From NCBI RefSeq assembly GCF_020165985.1, contig NZ_JAIUKZ010000015.1, forward strand, positions 558,001 to 622,000: a stretch of 64,000 nt of DNA, given 5' to 3'. This document shows positions 1 to 8,295 of the stretch, piece by piece. Position numbers and translations under genes: made by a program. This DNA is from Bacillus sp. RAR_GA_16. GTDB lineage: Bacteria; Bacillota; Bacilli; Bacillales; Guptibacillaceae. Under the pieces are notes generated by a model that worked only from the letters and a program-made list of their open reading frames with translations, made no database searches and was not told the DNA's origin. How positions within the stretch are numbered: the first letter of the stretch is position 1; the number at the start of each line of letters is the position of its first letter.

Positions 1-333
1 AGCATTAAAACCTTTCTCGTCCAAAATGCAAATGTTGCAAGCGAATTTGTGAAAGGAAAGTTATCGTTTACCAAGCAAATTTCAGAACTTGGAAATGATG
101 AAGCCGCAATCGTTCGAGTTAATGGAAAAAAAGCTGGCGCTTATAAAGATTCTGAAGGAAAGCTGCATGTAGTGGATACAACATGTACCCATTTATATTG
201 CGAAGTGAAATGGAATGATGAAGATCGCACTTGGGACTGCCCATGTCATGGTTCCCGCTTTCATATTGATGGTGGAGTTATCGAAGGCCCTGCTGATCAA
301 CCACTCACAAACCTACAGGATGAACTTGATTAG
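1..333 (+). CDS. C-terminus of FAD-dependent oxidoreductase with Rieske 2Fe-2S domain (partial)
   Basis: The reading frame is open back to base 1, so the gene starts outside the window; the GTG at 49 is internal. The visible 110 residues are a Rieske domain: CTHL, then about 16 residues on CPCHGSRF, the two Cys-His pairs that bind a 2Fe-2S cluster. In Bacillus this domain sits at the C-terminus of YhfW-type proteins, where an N-terminal DAO/FAD oxidoreductase domain precedes it. The substrate is unknown. The missing FAD part is inferred from family architecture, not seen. A rho-independent terminator follows directly. Confidence 0.85.
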   Translation, partial: SIKTFLVQNANVASEFVKGKLSFTKQISELGNDEAAIVRVNGKKAGAYKDSEGKLHVVDTTCTHLYCEVKWNDEDRTWDCPCHGSRFHIDGGVIEGPADQPLTNLQDELD

Positions 334-334
334 A

Positions 335-360
335 AAAGGCCTTAAAGGTCTTTTTTTCTT
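335..360 (+). terminator. Terminator after the Rieske oxidoreductase
   Basis: Stem AAAGGCC / GGTCTTT (7 bp, one G-T pair) with loop TTAAA, followed by a run of seven T. Confidence 0.75.
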
Positions 361-373
361 TAAGCTCCTTTTC

Positions 374-402
374 TTTACAACCGCTAAGAATATCGATAAA
401 CT
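374..402 (+). promoter_or_regulatory. Candidate sigma-A promoter for the marR-MFS operon
   Basis: TTTACA (374-379), 17-nt spacer, TAAACT (397-402). The -10 is weak (4 of 6). It places the transcript start just upstream of the palindrome at 416-435. Confidence 0.4.
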
Positions 403-415
403 GTATCTCATGTGA

Positions 416-435
416 TTATTTACCCAGGTAAATAA
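416..435. promoter_or_regulatory. Palindromic operator, probably for the adjacent MarR repressor
   Basis: Perfect inverted repeat TTATTTACC-CA-GGTAAATAA with 9-bp arms and a 2-nt spacer, lying between the candidate promoter and the ribosome binding site of the MarR gene. Autoregulation is the usual arrangement for MarR-efflux pairs; that MarR binds here is inference. Confidence 0.6.
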
Positions 436-458
436 AATGAATACTTTTTGGAGGATCC

Positions 459-893
459 ATGATTTCAACAAGCGATATTTTTCACAACTTACATCAGCAA
501 GTGCGCCTTATCACAAAAGAAGTAAATGAATTACTTAAGCAGTACCACCTTTATAGCTCTCAATGGACCATTTTATACTGTCTCGATCAATTCGGTCCGA
601 TGAAGCAAACGGATATATGGAAATATCTCAATGTTGAAGCACCAACAACGACACGCACGCTTGTAAGAATGGAGAAAAGTAACTGGATTAAGAGAATAGA
701 AGGTTCTGACAAACGAGAACGAATTGTTGAACTGACTCAGGAAGCAGAGGAGCTCCTCCCTGTCATCAAAGAATCCATTCACAAACTAGAAGAGTCCCTT
801 CTCTCGCAACTTTCTTCCGAAGAACAGACGGAATTTTATTCTCTTTTAAAACGAATTGGCGCAAAGAAAGGAGAACAATCACATGCCTATTAA
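459..893 (+). CDS. MarR family transcriptional regulator
   Basis: A 144-residue winged-helix protein of normal MarR length. Residues about 45-100 carry the helix-turn-helix and wing (MKQTDIWKYLNVEAPTTTRTLVRME, then a DKRERIVELT wing of the usual D-x-R type). GGAGG lies 7 nt before the ATG. Its 3' end overlaps the start of the MFS gene by 11 nt, so the two are translationally coupled. It most likely represses the operon through the palindrome at 416-435 and is released by a small ligand that the MFS pump exports. The ligand cannot be read from the sequence. Confidence 0.88.
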   Translation: MISTSDIFHNLHQQVRLITKEVNELLKQYHLYSSQWTILYCLDQFGPMKQTDIWKYLNVEAPTTTRTLVRMEKSNWIKRIEGSDKRERIVELTQEAEELLPVIKESIHKLEESLLSQLSSEEQTEFYSLLKRIGAKKGEQSHAY

Positions 894-2073
894 ACAGCCT
901 ATATGGACAAAAAGCTTTTTAAATATCTCGATTAGTAATCTATTTATCTTCATCGTATTCTATGCGCTTCTAACTCTACTTCCGATCTATGTAACTGAAG
1001 AAATGGGAGGAAGCGAATCGCAAGCTGGGCTTATCATTACCATCTTCTTGCTATCTGCCATTATCGTCCGTCCCTTTTCTGGTAGATTAATTGACCGTTT
1101 TGGGAAAAAGAAAATGCTTGTCGCAAGCGCAGCCTTATTTGCAGCGGCATCCTTTTTATATCCATTAGTCGATCACTATGTTGCGTTACTCCTTCTTCGT
1201 TTCTTTCATGGAGTATGGTTTAGTATTGTGACAACTGCGGCTGGTGGAATTGCAGCAGATACGATTCCTCGCGAACGACGAGGGGAAGGGCTAGGATACT
1301 TTGCGATGTCTATGAATCTAGCAGTTGTAACAGGTCCATTTATCGCCCTTACACTTCTTCAATACGTCTCCTATACTGCCATTTTCCTTGTACTCAGCGG
1401 AATCATGACGATAGGAGTTTTATGTACGCTTGGGGTGAAGACAATTGAGAATAGTGCACCTGCACCTCGTCATTCATTAACATTTCATGATCTTTTTGAG
1501 AAAAAATCTTTTCCGATTGCAATTGTTGGTCTCTTCGTCGCTTTTTCATATGCAAGCGTCATTTCGTTTATCTCACTTTATGCAAAATCAATCGGTCTTC
1601 TTGAAGCAGCGGGGTTCTTTTTCGCCGTATTCGCTGTAGCCATGCTCGTCTCGAGACCATTTACCGGAAGAATGTTTGATGTAAGAGGCCCAAATACAGT
1701 TATTCTTCCTGCATTTGTTCTATTTGCACTTGGACTCGTTATGCTTAGCTTAACGACTGAGTCATGGATGTTACTATTTGCTGGTGGGTTAATCGGATTA
1801 GGGTATGGTTCGATTGTTCCAAGCTTTCAGACACTTGCAATACAAGCAGCACCTGAATCTAGAAGTGCGCACGCAACCGCTACATTTTTCACCTTTTTTG
1901 ATACAGGCATTGCATCTGGCTCGTTTGTACTCGGCATTGTCGTTACCACAATAGGATACGCGAATCTTTATATGATTCTTGGCATCTTTGTGATAGGGAT
2001 TTTGTTCTTCTATCAATGGATTCAAAAACAGAAAAAAGCAGAAAAACAACTTCAATCTCAAACAAATTACTAA
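883..2073 (+). CDS. MFS transporter (drug-efflux type)
   Basis: A 396-residue protein with about 12 hydrophobic segments and the MFS loop 2-3 motif GRLIDRFGKKK near residue 75. A second related loop, GRMFDVRG, sits near residue 265. The start at 883 is chosen because AAAGGAG stands 10 nt upstream; a longer frame begins at 856 but has no good site. It resembles Bacillus YwoG/YttB-type exporters. Coupling to a MarR gene suggests inducible efflux of a toxic compound, and the substrate is unknown. Confidence 0.85.
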   Translation: MPIKQPIWTKSFLNISISNLFIFIVFYALLTLLPIYVTEEMGGSESQAGLIITIFLLSAIIVRPFSGRLIDRFGKKKMLVASAALFAAASFLYPLVDHYVALLLLRFFHGVWFSIVTTAAGGIAADTIPRERRGEGLGYFAMSMNLAVVTGPFIALTLLQYVSYTAIFLVLSGIMTIGVLCTLGVKTIENSAPAPRHSLTFHDLFEKKSFPIAIVGLFVAFSYASVISFISLYAKSIGLLEAAGFFFAVFAVAMLVSRPFTGRMFDVRGPNTVILPAFVLFALGLVMLSLTTESWMLLFAGGLIGLGYGSIVPSFQTLAIQAAPESRSAHATATFFTFFDTGIASGSFVLGIVVTTIGYANLYMILGIFVIGILFFYQWIQKQKKAEKQLQSQTNY

Positions 2074-2171
2074 GGAAATGCTTACCATAGCGATTTAATG
2101 GGTTGAAGTATAGTGAAAAAATAAGCTATCATTGGAGAATCTTATTTTTTCATGAGAGTGAGTTGACGACA

Positions 2172-3485
2172 GTGCAAGCAATCGAAGCAATTAATGCGGT
2201 ACTCTGGGGACCCATTATGATATCTCTACTCCTTGGAACTGGACTATTTTTCACAATACGTCTCGGTTTTATCCAGTTTACAGGATTAAAAGAAGGATTT
2301 CGCCAAACATTTGGCCCTCTTTTTTCAAAAAAGAAACAAAACGGTATTTCATCTTATCAAGCACTCTCGACGGCCATTGCGGCTCAAGTTGGAACAGGAA
2401 ACTTAGCCGGGGTCGCCACTGCTATTGCAGCAGGTGGACCAGGAGCGATTTTTTGGATGTGGATTTCTTCCTTTCTTGGTATGGCCACGATCTTTGCGGA
2501 AGCTGTTCTAGCCCAGAAATTTCGTGTGAAAGAAAATGGGGTCGTTAAAGGCGGACCTGCTTACTATATCCGTGATGGTTTAGGTAGTAAAAAATTAGCC
2601 GCCTTTTTTGCCATTGCCATTATTTGTGCGCTTGGATTTGTCGGGAATATGGTGCAATCCAATTCAATAGCAGAAGCGTTTCAAACCGCCTTTGAAATCC
2701 CACCGCTTGTGATCGGTTTCGCCGTCGCGATATTAATTAGTTTGATCCTATTCGGTGGCATCAATCGTATCGCCCGATTTGCAGGTAATGTTGTTCCCAT
2801 TATGGCGTTACTTTATATTATTGGAGCGCTGATCATTCTTATCCTACAGTTCGATCAAGTGCTTCCAGCGCTATCTCTTATCGTTGAATCAGCTTTTACT
2901 CCTGAATCCGCTGGAGGCGGAGTACTTGGTGCTTCAATTAAAGAAGCGATTCGTTATGGGGTTGCAAGAGGATTATTCTCAAATGAAGCAGGGATGGGGT
3001 CAACACCTCACGCTCACGCTGTGGCAGAAGTCAAACACCCTGCGCAGCAAGGGTTTGTAGCCATGGTCGGTGTTCTCATCGATACCGTGATTATTTGTAC
3101 CGTTACAGCCCTCGTTATTCTCGTTACAGACGGCGCAAGTTCCAATTTAACTGGGATTGAATTAACTCAGGCAAGTTTTACGAGTGGCCTTGGAGGCTTT
3201 GGTGTCTACTTTATCGCCTTCAGTCTCTTGTTCTTTAGTTTCACAACCATTTTAGGATGGGCTTACTTTGGCGAAACAAATGTGAACTATTTATTTGGTG
3301 AAAAAAGCGTGCCCTATTACCGTGCCGCTGTTCTTGTTTTCATCGTCCTTGGTACCATCTTAAACGTTCCATTCGTATGGCAGCTCGCCGATACATTTAA
3401 CGCATTTATGGTTTTACCGAACGTCATTGCTCTAATCGCTTTAAGTAGCGTCGTCAAAAAGTCATACACAGAACTTTATGAATAA
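2172..3485 (+). CDS. Sodium:alanine/glycine symporter (AGCS family)
   Basis: An approximately 437-residue AGCS transporter that uses the sodium gradient to import alanine, glycine or glutamine. Family signatures are GTGNLAGVATAI (near residue 75), KGGPAYYI, and RGLFSNEAGMGSTPHAHA. The start is uncertain: the frame opens at a TTG at 2103, and a TTG at 2163 and this GTG at 2172 lie behind GAGAGTGAG. Homologues usually begin close to the AIEAIN segment, which favours 2163 or 2172. It shares the family with the gene at 13663 but is clearly diverged from it. A bidirectional terminator follows. Confidence 0.85.
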   Translation: MQAIEAINAVLWGPIMISLLLGTGLFFTIRLGFIQFTGLKEGFRQTFGPLFSKKKQNGISSYQALSTAIAAQVGTGNLAGVATAIAAGGPGAIFWMWISSFLGMATIFAEAVLAQKFRVKENGVVKGGPAYYIRDGLGSKKLAAFFAIAIICALGFVGNMVQSNSIAEAFQTAFEIPPLVIGFAVAILISLILFGGINRIARFAGNVVPIMALLYIIGALIILILQFDQVLPALSLIVESAFTPESAGGGVLGASIKEAIRYGVARGLFSNEAGMGSTPHAHAVAEVKHPAQQGFVAMVGVLIDTVIICTVTALVILVTDGASSNLTGIELTQASFTSGLGGFGVYFIAFSLLFFSFTTILGWAYFGETNVNYLFGEKSVPYYRAAVLVFIVLGTILNVPFVWQLADTFNAFMVLPNVIALIALSSVVKKSYTELYE

Positions 3486-3515
3486 AAAAAAGCGGTGCTG
3501 CACCGCTTTTTTTTA
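3484..3515. terminator. Bidirectional terminator between AGCS and phosphatase genes
   Basis: AGCGGTG-CTG-CACCGCT stem flanked by a run of A on the left and T on the right, serving two convergent genes. Confidence 0.85.
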
Positions 3516-3516
3516 T

Positions 3517-4171
3517 TCAATCATTTAAATGGGCATTAAGATTTAGACTGCGTATGAGAATATCATCGCCGTCCACGTCGAGAATATTGATCCCTGTATT
3601 ATCTTGAAAGATGCGACGATAATTTGAAAAAGGCATCCCTAATATACCTGCAAGGAAGAAGCGAATGGTGTTGTTATGAGCGACAACAAGTACAGTTTCA
3701 CCGGGGTGTTTGTCACTAACTTCCTTAAAGAAAGAAGATGCTCTCTCATACATTTCACGAGCAGTTTCACCCGTTCTGCCAGCTCTTGTTTCCCAGGGAT
3801 TCGCCATCCAATTCTCCCATGAATCTGGATCTTCTTTTATAAACTCGGCTTTTGACCGTCCTTCCCATTCGCCAAAATCCCCTTCATAGATTCCGTTCGT
3901 CTAGTTGAATCGGTAAGTTTCGTTCTCCTAAAATAAGTTCAGCTGTATTACGTGCTCGAATCAATGGGGAAGCATATGCTCGGTCAAATGCCACCGAACT
4001 AAGAAAATCGCCTGCATTCTTCGCTTGGGCGATGCCTTCTTTAGAAAGGCCAATATCCGTTCTCCCACAATAGAGGTCTCCTGCTGCATTCCATTCACTT
4101 TCACCATGGCGAATGAGGTATATACGCGTATAATTTTGGTCTCCATTTATCTCAATCTTTTTGTTAATCAC
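3517..4171 (-). pseudogene. Histidine phosphatase (phosphoglycerate-mutase-like), frameshifted
   Basis: The 5' part (4171 down to about 3890) has the catalytic IRHGESEWN motif and GRTDIGLSKEGIAQA. The 3' part has VLVVAHNNTIRFF, the second catalytic histidine. The 5' frame hits TGA at 3886-3884. Shifting one base near 3893-3897 restores GIYEGDFGEWEGRSKAEF, a region conserved in the family, which reads on without a break into the 3' half. Together the parts give one protein of about 217 residues, normal for a cobC/PhoE-like phosphatase. A GTG at 4171 behind GGAGAGAG is the likely start. The lesion is a one-base gain or two-base loss; a sequencing error cannot be excluded. Confidence 0.82.
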
Positions 4172-4342
4172 TACTTTTTCACTCTCTCCTACACATTTTC
4201 TATCCTTTATTATGGCTATCGTAAGGTTAGGATGCAAGTATGGGAAGAAGAAGGCGTCTCACTATACCTACCTTATTTAAAGCGTTAGGATAGGATTAAA
4301 TGGCTTATACTAACAAAGAGAACAGAAGGAGATGCAGGACGA

Positions 4343-5338
4343 TTGATAAACTTAAGTATTCTTGATCAAGCTCCCATTCCCTCAGGAAGCGATTCATATA
4401 CAACGCTTGAAAAGACACGAAACCTTGCTATTTTAGCAGAAGAACTAGGATATAAGCGTTACTGGTTTGCAGAACACCATAGTACAAAAGGACTTGCTAG
4501 TACTGCGCCAGAGATTATGATTGCCCATATCGCGGCTTCAACAAACCGAATGAAAGTAGGTTCTGGAGGGGTCCTACTACCCCAATACAGTCCTTTTAAA
4601 GTAGCAGAGAACTTTCGTCAATTAGAAGCCCTTTACCCAGGTCGTATTGATCTCGGTGTAGGACGGTCTCCAGGAGGCACCGCAAAAACGAGACTCGCTT
4701 TAACAGACGGCATAAACAAAAGCTTAAATGAGTTTCCCCGTCAGTTAAAAGAGCTTTCTCACTATTTAACTGATTCCATGCCTAGTGGACACGAGTATGC
4801 TGGTATTAAAGCAGCACCCCAAACGAACACACCGCCTTCCCTCTGGCTTCTAGGCATGGGAGAAAATAGCGCTAAAAAAGCAGCAGAGTTAGGGATTGGG
4901 TATGTTTTTGGACACTTCATTAAGCCCGATCGCGGAGTAAATACGTTAAAGACATACTACGAATTATTTAAGCCAACCTATTATAGTTCAACCCCTTCAG
5001 CCATCATTGCGCTTTTTGTTGTGTGTGGGGAAACAGATGAACATGCTGAAGAACTTGCTCAAAGTCAGGATCTATGGCTTTTACGTGTTGAGAAAGGCCT
5101 CGATAGTCGCGTCCCTTCTCTTGAAGAAGCAAAGAATTATCGTTATACTGCTACGGAAAGAGAGAGAGTAAAGACGAATCGAAAACGGATGATCGTCGGT
5201 TCTCCGTCTACAGTGAAACACAAAATCGATCAATTATCCGAGCTTTATCAAACAGAAGAATTTATGGTACTGACAAACCTACACGACCCTATCGAGCGAG
5301 AAAATTCTTATGAGCGCCTTGCACAGATTTATCTATAA
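4343..5338 (+). CDS. LLM class flavin-dependent oxidoreductase (bacterial luciferase-like)
   Basis: A 331-residue TIM-barrel protein of the luciferase-like monooxygenase family, MsnO8/YvbT type: LSILDQAPIP at the N-terminus, WFAEHH near residue 42, VGSGGVLLPQYSPFKVAENFRQL near 72, and LGVGRSPGG near 103. Such enzymes use FMNH2 and oxygen on varied substrates, and the true substrate is not predictable here. The TTG start at 4343 follows AGGAG by 11 nt. It is monocistronic, with a strong bidirectional terminator downstream. Confidence 0.85.
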   Translation: MINLSILDQAPIPSGSDSYTTLEKTRNLAILAEELGYKRYWFAEHHSTKGLASTAPEIMIAHIAASTNRMKVGSGGVLLPQYSPFKVAENFRQLEALYPGRIDLGVGRSPGGTAKTRLALTDGINKSLNEFPRQLKELSHYLTDSMPSGHEYAGIKAAPQTNTPPSLWLLGMGENSAKKAAELGIGYVFGHFIKPDRGVNTLKTYYELFKPTYYSSTPSAIIALFVVCGETDEHAEELAQSQDLWLLRVEKGLDSRVPSLEEAKNYRYTATERERVKTNRKRMIVGSPSTVKHKIDQLSELYQTEEFMVLTNLHDPIERENSYERLAQIYL

Positions 5339-5397
5339 CCTCCATTTGCTACAACCGTAGGTTTGAGCGCCAATCGTTTAATGTATCATCTACTATA

Positions 5398-5433
5398 AAA
5401 TGCCCTTAGCTCGTTAACGAGCTAAGGGCATTT
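5398..5433. terminator. Bidirectional terminator
   Basis: A perfect palindrome of 36 nt; the arms include TGCCCTTAGCTCGTT and AACGAGCTAAGGGCA, with flanking A and T runs. It separates the convergent LLM and AI-2E family genes. Confidence 0.9.
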
Positions 5434-5437
5434 CCAG

Positions 5438-6517
5438 TTATTCCGTTAATTCAGATCGATGCCTTATTTGATAGAATTCATAGAGGTTCTTAACGATTAC
5501 CTTAATAACTGAATATAGCGGAATGGCAATGAGCATTCCAATGAAACCGTATAAAGCTGCTGCTACAATGAGTAATAGAATAATGGTTAAAGGGTGAACG
5601 TTTAATCTTTTGCCTAATACTACAGGAGCGACCAAGTTTCCTTCTAACTGTTGAACAACGATCATGGCAATAACGACATACAATGCTAAAATCGGTTCTT
5701 GTGTTAAAGCGACCACAAGGGCTGGAATCACACCAATGATTGGCCCGAAGAAAGGCACTACTGCTGTTACCATAACAAATAAGGATAGCATCAGGGCATA
5801 AGGCAGACCAATGATTAAATAAGCAACGTATATTAAAATTCCATCAACGACAGCTACAATGATTTGTCCAGTAATATAAGCCGATAACGTTTGATTAATG
5901 TTATGAAGCACCTTTTCTCCTTCCCCTTGATGTTTATTCGGAATTAACTTCAACAAAAAAGGCTTTAATTTGTGATCATCCTTAAGAAAATAGAAAAGGA
6001 CAAAAGGCACAATGACAAGAACAGTCGTCGCACTTGTTAATGTACTCACTACCTGCATAAGATGATCACCAAGATTTTGTGTTAGATTGCCTAAATAGCC
6101 CGTTGCTTTTTGTCGGAGATTTTCAACAGAAAGCATCTGTACATCGTTTTTCTCCATCATTTTCTCTGCTTCTTTCGCTGATTCTTTCAATTTCTCAGGT
6201 AACTCCTGTGAAAACTCTGATACCTGACTTTGAATGGGAGTTGCCAGAAAAGTAAAGCCTGCGTACAGGATACCTGCAATCGCTAAAAACACGATGAGTA
6301 TGGCAGCAAGATCCGGTATAAATGGAATTTTTTTAATTAATTTCACAACCGGCTTAATCGCATAATACAAAAATCCAGCAATAAGCACTGGATAAAACAG
6401 TGTACCAATAATGGTTTTTACTGGTTTTAGTAAATCTAATTCTGTTAAAAAGAAAAAACAGATTAATAATAATATAATGCCTGTTACATACTTAAAAAAA
6501 TCATGTTTAATCCACAT
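5438..6517 (-). CDS. AI-2E family transporter (membrane protein)
   Basis: A 359-residue protein with about eight hydrophobic segments and a central soluble stretch, and the family pattern VVPFFGPIIGVIPALVVAL plus EGNLVAPVVLGKRLNVHP in the C-terminal half. Members include the TqsA exporter of E. coli and several Bacillus proteins (YueF, YtvI, YrrI), some of which act as sodium/proton antiporters. AAAGGAG precedes the chosen ATG by 7 nt; the frame extends to 6535 without a better site. Function beyond membrane transport is uncertain. Confidence 0.85.
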   Translation of the reverse strand: MWIKHDFFKYVTGIILLLICFFFLTELDLLKPVKTIIGTLFYPVLIAGFLYYAIKPVVKLIKKIPFIPDLAAILIVFLAIAGILYAGFTFLATPIQSQVSEFSQELPEKLKESAKEAEKMMEKNDVQMLSVENLRQKATGYLGNLTQNLGDHLMQVVSTLTSATTVLVIVPFVLFYFLKDDHKLKPFLLKLIPNKHQGEGEKVLHNINQTLSAYITGQIIVAVVDGILIYVAYLIIGLPYALMLSLFVMVTAVVPFFGPIIGVIPALVVALTQEPILALYVVIAMIVVQQLEGNLVAPVVLGKRLNVHPLTIILLLIVAAALYGFIGMLIAIPLYSVIKVIVKNLYEFYQIRHRSELTE

Positions 6518-6568
6518 TGGCGGTCTCCTTTGCATCGTTCATTCCACTCACATTCTTATACCACTCAT

Positions 6569-6730
6569 TCAACATTTCCTAACTTCGATTTCAAAAAAAG
6601 TTTTTAATTCCAAGTAACTAAGGATGAAAGCACCACCTTTTTGTATATCTCCATCCTCATAGCGACTAACAAACACTCCTCCACTCTCACTTTTTATTTC
6701 TTGGTACTCTACGTGAAGGATCTTAATCAA
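6569..6730 (-). CDS. Small unrecognised ORF (possible gene remnant)
   Basis: A frame of 53 codons starting at TTG 6730, reading IKILHVEYQEIKSESGG, then FVSRYEDGDIQKGGAFILSY. The composition looks like a folded protein rather than a shadow frame, but I do not recognise it. There is no convincing ribosome binding site, and the frame is open a further 12 codons upstream. It may be the tail of a gene lost when the region was rearranged, or a chance ORF. The paired operators at 6723-6773 overlap its 5' end. Confidence 0.3.
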   Translation of the reverse strand: MIKILHVEYQEIKSESGGVFVSRYEDGDIQKGGAFILSYLELKTFFEIEVRKC

Positions 6731-6773
6731 ACGTTTAATTAACCTAACTTCTCTTAAACAAACGTTTGATTAA
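6723..6773. promoter_or_regulatory. Paired palindromic operator sites
   Basis: Two 20-nt near-palindromes, 6723-6742 and 6754-6773, each TTAAnCAAAC/GTTTnATTAA with 9 of 10 positions paired. Their centres are 31 bp apart, three helical turns. The AAACGTTT core suits a TetR- or LacI-family repressor. No regulator gene adjoins. The nearest leftward gene is the AI-2E family transporter, about 200 bp away. Confidence 0.5.
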
Positions 6774-6832
6774 TAAAAAAAAGACGCCATTTTGAACTGT
6801 AACCTATAATATGGACAGTTTATAAAAAGGAC

Positions 6833-7672
6833 CTATGCAGCTAGTAAATGACCTCGGTATTGTACCGGGGTCATTTTATTTAATCCCCATTGATACCTTT
6901 GATGGTTATAACGTTGGATATAATGATCTACTTTCTTCTTCAATTCTTTCAACTTCCTACATGCTTTGTGATTAACACGATCTTTAAAATGACCAAAGAA
7001 TGATTCCATTGGCGCGTTATCCCAACAGTTTCCCTTTCTAGACATAGATTGTTGAAGGCCAGCCTCTCTTACTTTCTGTTGAAAATAAGGATGCGTGTAA
7101 TGAAAACCCTGATCCGAATGAATGAGGGCTTCTGGATGGAATCCACCTTCAATGAGCTTGAGCTTTTCTAAAGTCCGATAAACCATTTTCATTCCGAGTG
7201 AAGTGGAGACATGATGAGCGACAATTTCATTTGTTGTACTATCTTTTACGCAAGAAAGATAAGCTTTTTGCCCCTTTCCATAATAAATATAGGTAATGTC
7301 CGTTAAGAAGACGAGCCTAGGCTTTTCCTGCTTGAATTGACGGTTGAGTAGGTTTGGACATGTCCGGTGCTCCTGAGTCGCTTTCATCATGCGCTTATAA
7401 GGATTCGCTCTTCTAATTTTCGTCACCAGGTGAAACTTTCTCATTAACCTTCTAATTTTTTTATGATTCATAATGACCTCGTAATCATTCTCTAAAATCA
7501 TTTTGATTTGAAGAGCGCCTACTTTTTCATCCTCCTGTTGAAAGATCGTCCGAATTAATGTGACATCTTGTTCATCTTTTGTGTTTTTCCATTCTCTTTT
7601 AGTCCTACATTTTAACCAAGCATAATAACCACTTCGGCTCACCCCGGTAAAAGCACACAGATAGGAAATCAT
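6833..7672 (-). CDS. IS3-family transposase OrfB (DDE integrase)
   Basis: A 279-residue catalytic subunit with an N-terminal HTH_21-like segment (CAFTGVSRSGYYAWL) and the rve integrase core. The three DDE residues are visible in context: TDITYIYY, IHSDQG, and NAPMESFFGHFK. The frame is open upstream of the ATG to the end of orfA, about 20 codons. Like other IS3 elements, the active product is probably an OrfAB fusion made by -1 frameshifting. All catalytic motifs are intact. Confidence 0.92.
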   Translation of the reverse strand: MISYLCAFTGVSRSGYYAWLKCRTKREWKNTKDEQDVTLIRTIFQQEDEKVGALQIKMILENDYEVIMNHKKIRRLMRKFHLVTKIRRANPYKRMMKATQEHRTCPNLLNRQFKQEKPRLVFLTDITYIYYGKGQKAYLSCVKDSTTNEIVAHHVSTSLGMKMVYRTLEKLKLIEGGFHPEALIHSDQGFHYTHPYFQQKVREAGLQQSMSRKGNCWDNAPMESFFGHFKDRVNHKACRKLKELKKKVDHYIQRYNHQRYQWGLNKMTPVQYRGHLLAA

Positions 7673-7731
7673 GTTCTTTAATGAGTACTTTTCAATAACG
7701 CGCTCGATAAGTGTATAGACCTCTTGGGGAG

Positions 7732-8160
7732 CTATTTTTTCTTCTTCAACGCCTGCCTTTCGAGTTTGTCTAGCTTTTTTAGGAATTCATTCTCAGCCTC
7801 TAAATAGTTAATCCGTGCTTCGGCTTTCTTAAGTTTTTCTTCGGTCGAAAGTTCCCGTTGTGGGGGACGACCAGGACTTCCTTTGCCTCTGCGTTCCCCT
7901 TCTAATCCTTCTTTTCCATACTTCTCAAAAGTTTGACGCCATCTTTTTAATGAACGATTGGGTTGGTCTTTCCCAATCATGTTTACATCAAATCCATGTT
8001 CCTCAAAGATTTGACTCGGAAATTTGCCGTTTTGATATTCTAAGATAGCCATCTGTTTAAATGAAGGATGATAAGTGATGGTACGCTGCGACACACGTAA
8101 CACGTTTGGGTTCTTCTCAAGTTGTTCCATTTCGACTTCAGTGAATAGACGATTACTCAT
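7732..8160 (-). CDS. IS3-family transposase OrfA (helix-turn-helix)
   Basis: A 142-residue DNA-binding subunit: an N-terminal helix-turn-helix region, a second HTH-like segment (NRSLKRWRQTFEKYGKEGL near 70), a proline/arginine linker, and a C-terminal leucine-zipper-like coiled coil (KLKKAEARINYLEAENEFLKK would be its core, residues about 108-130). It ends in a lysine-rich AAAAAA run directly before TAG. The orfB frame lies -1 relative to it, so slippage on the A-run would fuse the two proteins. Confidence 0.9.
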   Translation of the reverse strand: MSNRLFTEVEMEQLEKNPNVLRVSQRTITYHPSFKQMAILEYQNGKFPSQIFEEHGFDVNMIGKDQPNRSLKRWRQTFEKYGKEGLEGERRGKGSPGRPPQRELSTEEKLKKAEARINYLEAENEFLKKLDKLERQALKKKK

Positions 8161-8223
8161 ACGCTCACTCCGTTCATTGTCTTTTTTTCATTATAAACGG
8201 GTTTTATTTCTAGAAACAGAAAG

Positions 8224-8270
8224 AACCCGAATAACGGGTCACTTTTTTATAAGTGTCCATTATTCGGGTT
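8224..8270. repeat. Subterminal hairpin inside the IS right end
   Basis: AACCCGAATAA (8224-8234) pairs with TTATTCGGGTT (8260-8270), and inside it GGTCACTT faces AAGTGTCC. The 47-nt foldback lies upstream of orfA and may block transcripts entering from the flanking gene, a common protection for insertion sequences (inference). Confidence 0.6.
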
Positions 8271-8295
8271 ACAGTTCATTTAGACGTCTTTCTGT

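Larger units (their letters stand above)
6793..8278 (-). mobile_element. Complete IS3-family insertion sequence (IS150-like)
   Basis: A 1486-bp element bounded by inverted repeats beginning TGAACTGTAACC on the left and ending GGTTACAGTTCA on the right; the match continues imperfectly inward (TATAATATGGACA versus CGAATAATGGACA). It is flanked by a 3-bp TTT target duplication (6790-6792 and 8279-8281), as expected for IS3. It carries orfA and orfB in the -1 frame relation. Joining the flanks with one TTT removed rebuilds a rho-independent terminator for the upstream DsbA-like gene, so the insertion hit that terminator's loop. Confidence 0.92.

Noticed and set aside
1798-2088. Antisense frame over the MFS gene, and similar long antisense frames over katG, rocD and nhaC
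   Set aside because: No ribosome sites and composition of shadows of conserved membrane or enzyme genes.
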